Shown here piece after piece: positions 6,093 to 7,855 of a stretch of DNA of 7,855 bases; within the stretch, counting starts at the first letter, position 1, and the number at the start of each line of letters is the position of its first letter. This DNA comes from Pseudomonadota bacterium. Lineage in GTDB: Bacteria; Desulfobacterota; Syntrophobacteria; Syntrophobacterales; Syntrophobacteraceae. The stretch is from NCBI GenBank assembly GCA_023442755.1, contig JAEZXS010000121.1, positions 1 to 7,855 of the forward strand, in the 5' to 3' direction. The translations under genes and the position numbers were made by a program. The notes below the pieces were generated by a model. That model had not been told where the DNA came from, did not search any database, and was given only the letters and a program-made list of their open reading frames with translations.

Positions 6093-6755
6093 TTAAGGAG
6101 CAGTCGCCTCCTGTTTCTTTTCCTGATATTTTCTATGTATTTCTTCCAGCGATTCAAGCTGGTGCCGCAGTCTGCGGACTTCTTTTTCGCGCTGTTCGAG
6201 CCTGGCCCGAAGGTTCTCCACTTCCTTTTCCTTGGTTTGAAGCATGTTTTTGTACATTCCTCCGGCCGCTGCATCCTTGAGGGCCCTGCGCACTTGATCG
6301 GGCGAGGCATCGCCTTTTTCGGGCGCCTGGAACAGGTGAGCGGAAACCTCGTGAAGGAGGGGAGTAAGCAGCCTGGGGTCTTCGCCCTGGCTTCCAATGG
6401 GAACCTGGCTGCTCCAGCGTTCCCATTCGTCCATGGCGCCCTTGAACTCCTCGGGGGTCTTCGCTGCAGCAAGCATGGCGGAGGCGGCGGCATACAACGA
6501 CTTCCGGCGAAACTCATCCGAGCCCGCAGTCTGGCTCAGCGCTTCAAAAACCTCTCCGGCCAGCTTGTAATCTCCCGACCAGAAAGCTCGCATACCGGCC
6601 TCCCAGGCGTTCTGTTCCGCGCCCGGCTCAATGGATACGGGGGCAGACTGCTTAACGACCGGGGGCGCCACACACGCCGAGAGCCCGAGAAAGGCGAAGC
6701 CCAGGCAACAGCTCCAAATCCACCTTGAACGGCTAACCGTCTTAATTGCATCCAT
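6093..6755 (-). CDS. Outer-membrane lipoprotein with C-terminal coiled coil, QseG-like
   Basis: The product has 220 residues. A basic N-terminus and hydrophobic stretch lead to a lipobox LSAC (residues 25-28). Cys28 would be lipidated, and Val at +2 favours outer-membrane delivery. The middle (about 47-165) is helical with a TPR-like feel (AFWSGDYKLAGEVFEALSQ, then SLYAAASAMLAAAK). Residues 170-213 are a charged heptad coiled coil (KEKEVENLRARLEQREKEVRRLRHQLESLEEIHRKY). It begins 3 bp after the stop of the histidine kinase gene and precedes the sigma54 response regulator. In enterobacteria the same slot holds QseG, a lipoprotein of similar size that contacts and stimulates the kinase QseE/GlrK. 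The call rests on gene order, lipobox and helical make-up. I did not see residue-level similarity to QseG. The start ATG has a GGAAAG-type site within the end of the kinase gene. Confidence 0.8.
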   Translation of the reverse strand: MDAIKTVSRSRWIWSCCLGFAFLGLSACVAPPVVKQSAPVSIEPGAEQNAWEAGMRAFWSGDYKLAGEVFEALSQTAGSDEFRRKSLYAAASAMLAAAKTPEEFKGAMDEWERWSSQVPIGSQGEDPRLLTPLLHEVSAHLFQAPEKGDASPDQVRRALKDAAAGGMYKNMLQTKEKEVENLRARLEQREKEVRRLRHQLESLEEIHRKYQEKKQEATAP

Positions 6756-6758
6756 AGC

Positions 6759-7855
6759 TCATTCTTTCCGAAAGACGGGAAGAGTGAAACTGAAGGTGCT
6801 CCCTTTTCCCGGTTTGCTGTGAACCGTGATTTCGCCACCATGCGCTTCTACTATGTACTTCGAGATGCTCAAGCCCAGGCCCACGCCGTCCACCTCATCA
6901 CGAACACCGGATGCCCGGTAATATTTATGAAATACAAGGGCCTGCTCCTCTTCCGCAATTCCCGCCCCGCTGTCGCACACCGAGAAAACGAGTTGAGGCT
7001 CATTCCCCGAACTGTCGGCCTCCACGGTGACCCGGATCTCGCTTCCCGCCGGGGAGAACTTGATCGCATTGCCGAGAAGGTTTAGCAGAACCTGCTGCAG
7101 GTTGTCCGGGTCCCCGGAACATTTCAAATCACCGGATGCGACATCCGCCTTGATGGCGATCTCTTTGGCTTCGGCGGCCGGGAGGACCCTGGAAATCGCT
7201 CCATAGACAAATTGGGACGGGTCAACGGCCCGGGGATGTATTTCAACCGCTCCGGCCTCGAGACGCGATATTTGCATTAGGTGGTTGAGCAACGTGGTGA
7301 TCCGCTCGATCTCCTTGCTTGCTATCTCGAGGAATCGTCGTTGCTTGTCATTTATGTCGCCCATCACCTCTTCGACAATCAGGCTCACCGATTCGCGTAT
7401 CGAGGTCAGCGGCGTTCTGATCTCGTGGCTCAGCATGGAAATGAAGTCCGACCGCATGCGTTCCTCTTCGGTGAGCCGCGCGGCCATGTCATTGAACGCG
7501 CCCGCCAGCTCTCCAAATTCGTCATGGGAAAATATACGGATCGGCTCGGTCAACCCGGATCTTGAAAGAGACTTAATTCCCCGTCTTAATTCCCTGAGAG
7601 GCCGGTTGAGAGAATAGCCGATGGCGATTACCCCCAAAAGCCCCACCAGGAGAGAAGCGCTCAGGCTGATGATGCCCCACTGCACGGCCGTGCGCCCGTT
7701 CTCGTTGAGGCTTTTCATCCGGCTTTCTATTTGCTGTTCGTTAGCGGCCCTTGCTTTAGATATCTTATCGACCCAGGAGTTTATTACTTCTTCTTTCAGC
7801 CCGGGCAGGTCGTTTTCGGCATGTTCGTTGGTCTGGGATGAGAACTGGCCTTGAT
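6759..7855 (-). CDS. Membrane sensor histidine kinase (GlrK/QseE-like), C-terminal 364 residues, start beyond window
   Basis: The frame is open from the right edge, so the gene starts outside the window. An ATG at 7718 is internal. The visible part begins with a charged helical segment that should be periplasmic, then a membrane helix (codons about 7682-7614), a HAMP domain ending near DEFGELAGAFNDMAARL, and a HisKA domain with SHEIRTPLTS (phospho-acceptor His at 7427-7425). The HATPase domain follows, with N box NLLGNAIKFSP, G1 DSGAGI, F box FHKYYRA and G2 GVGLGLSISKYIVEAHGG. All catalytic boxes are intact. The H-box context RTPLTSIRE resembles that of GlrK/QseE kinases. It should phosphorylate D55 of the response regulator encoded two genes downstream, and the lipoprotein gene follows after 3 bp. 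Confidence 0.95.
   Translation of the reverse strand, partial: QGQFSSQTNEHAENDLPGLKEEVINSWVDKISKARAANEQQIESRMKSLNENGRTAVQWGIISLSASLLVGLLGVIAIGYSLNRPLRELRRGIKSLSRSGLTEPIRIFSHDEFGELAGAFNDMAARLTEEERMRSDFISMLSHEIRTPLTSIRESVSLIVEEVMGDINDKQRRFLEIASKEIERITTLLNHLMQISRLEAGAVEIHPRAVDPSQFVYGAISRVLPAAEAKEIAIKADVASGDLKCSGDPDNLQQVLLNLLGNAIKFSPAGSEIRVTVEADSSGNEPQLVFSVCDSGAGIAEEEQALVFHKYYRASGVRDEVDGVGLGLSISKYIVEAHGGEITVHSKPGKGSTFSFTLPVFRKE

Noticed and set aside
4500..6728. A 742-codon open frame on the plus strand
   Set aside because: It lies wholly antisense to the response regulator and lipoprotein genes, whose domains and motifs are unmistakable. Its product has no recognisable domain and is a by-product of GC-rich codon bias.

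Overview
The window looks like a chromosomal stretch from an anaerobic, metal- or electrode-respiring type of Desulfobacterota (deltaproteobacterium-like). I infer this from the multiheme cytochrome/outer-membrane porin pair, a sigma54-type two-component system, a DUF6485-like cysteine-rich protein and a GC-rich coding bias. No species can be named from sequence alone.

Layout, left to right. Positions 1-214 (minus) hold the N-terminus of an MtrB/PioB-type outer-membrane beta-barrel, cut by the window edge. Directly upstream of it (224-1147, minus) is a decaheme c-type cytochrome of the MtrA/DmsE/PioA type. Together they would form a trans-outer-membrane electron conduit. An AT-rich 257-bp leader with a candidate promoter follows. 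Then comes a decayed copy of a beta-barrel gene (1417-2183, minus): it lacks its 5' part and carries a frameshift near 1549-1551, after which the true barrel C-terminus continues in another frame. Two different heptanucleotide tandem repeats lie at and beside this remnant.

Divergent from the remnant, on the plus strand, is a 458-residue protein with a complete Hanks-type Ser/Thr kinase domain fused to a C-terminal DUF1566/Lcl-type domain and no membrane segment (2332-3708). A 61-residue protein with four CxxC pairs follows (3850-4035). A strong hairpin (4056-4081) separates it from a convergent minus-strand pair: a two-helix membrane protein (4306-4512) whose stop overlaps the start of a nine-cysteine DUF6485-like protein (4103-4306).

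The right part is a minus-strand operon read from the right edge inward: a membrane histidine kinase (6759 to beyond 7855), an outer-membrane lipoprotein with a C-terminal coiled coil (6093-6755), and an NtrC-family sigma54-activating response regulator (4626-6005). This kinase-lipoprotein-regulator order is the same as glrK-qseG-glrR (qseE-qseG-qseF) of enterobacteria, so the three probably form an envelope-sensing pathway in which the lipoprotein modulates the kinase. No sigma54 promoter target was found in the window. There are no RNA genes, insertion sequences or CRISPR arrays that I can support.
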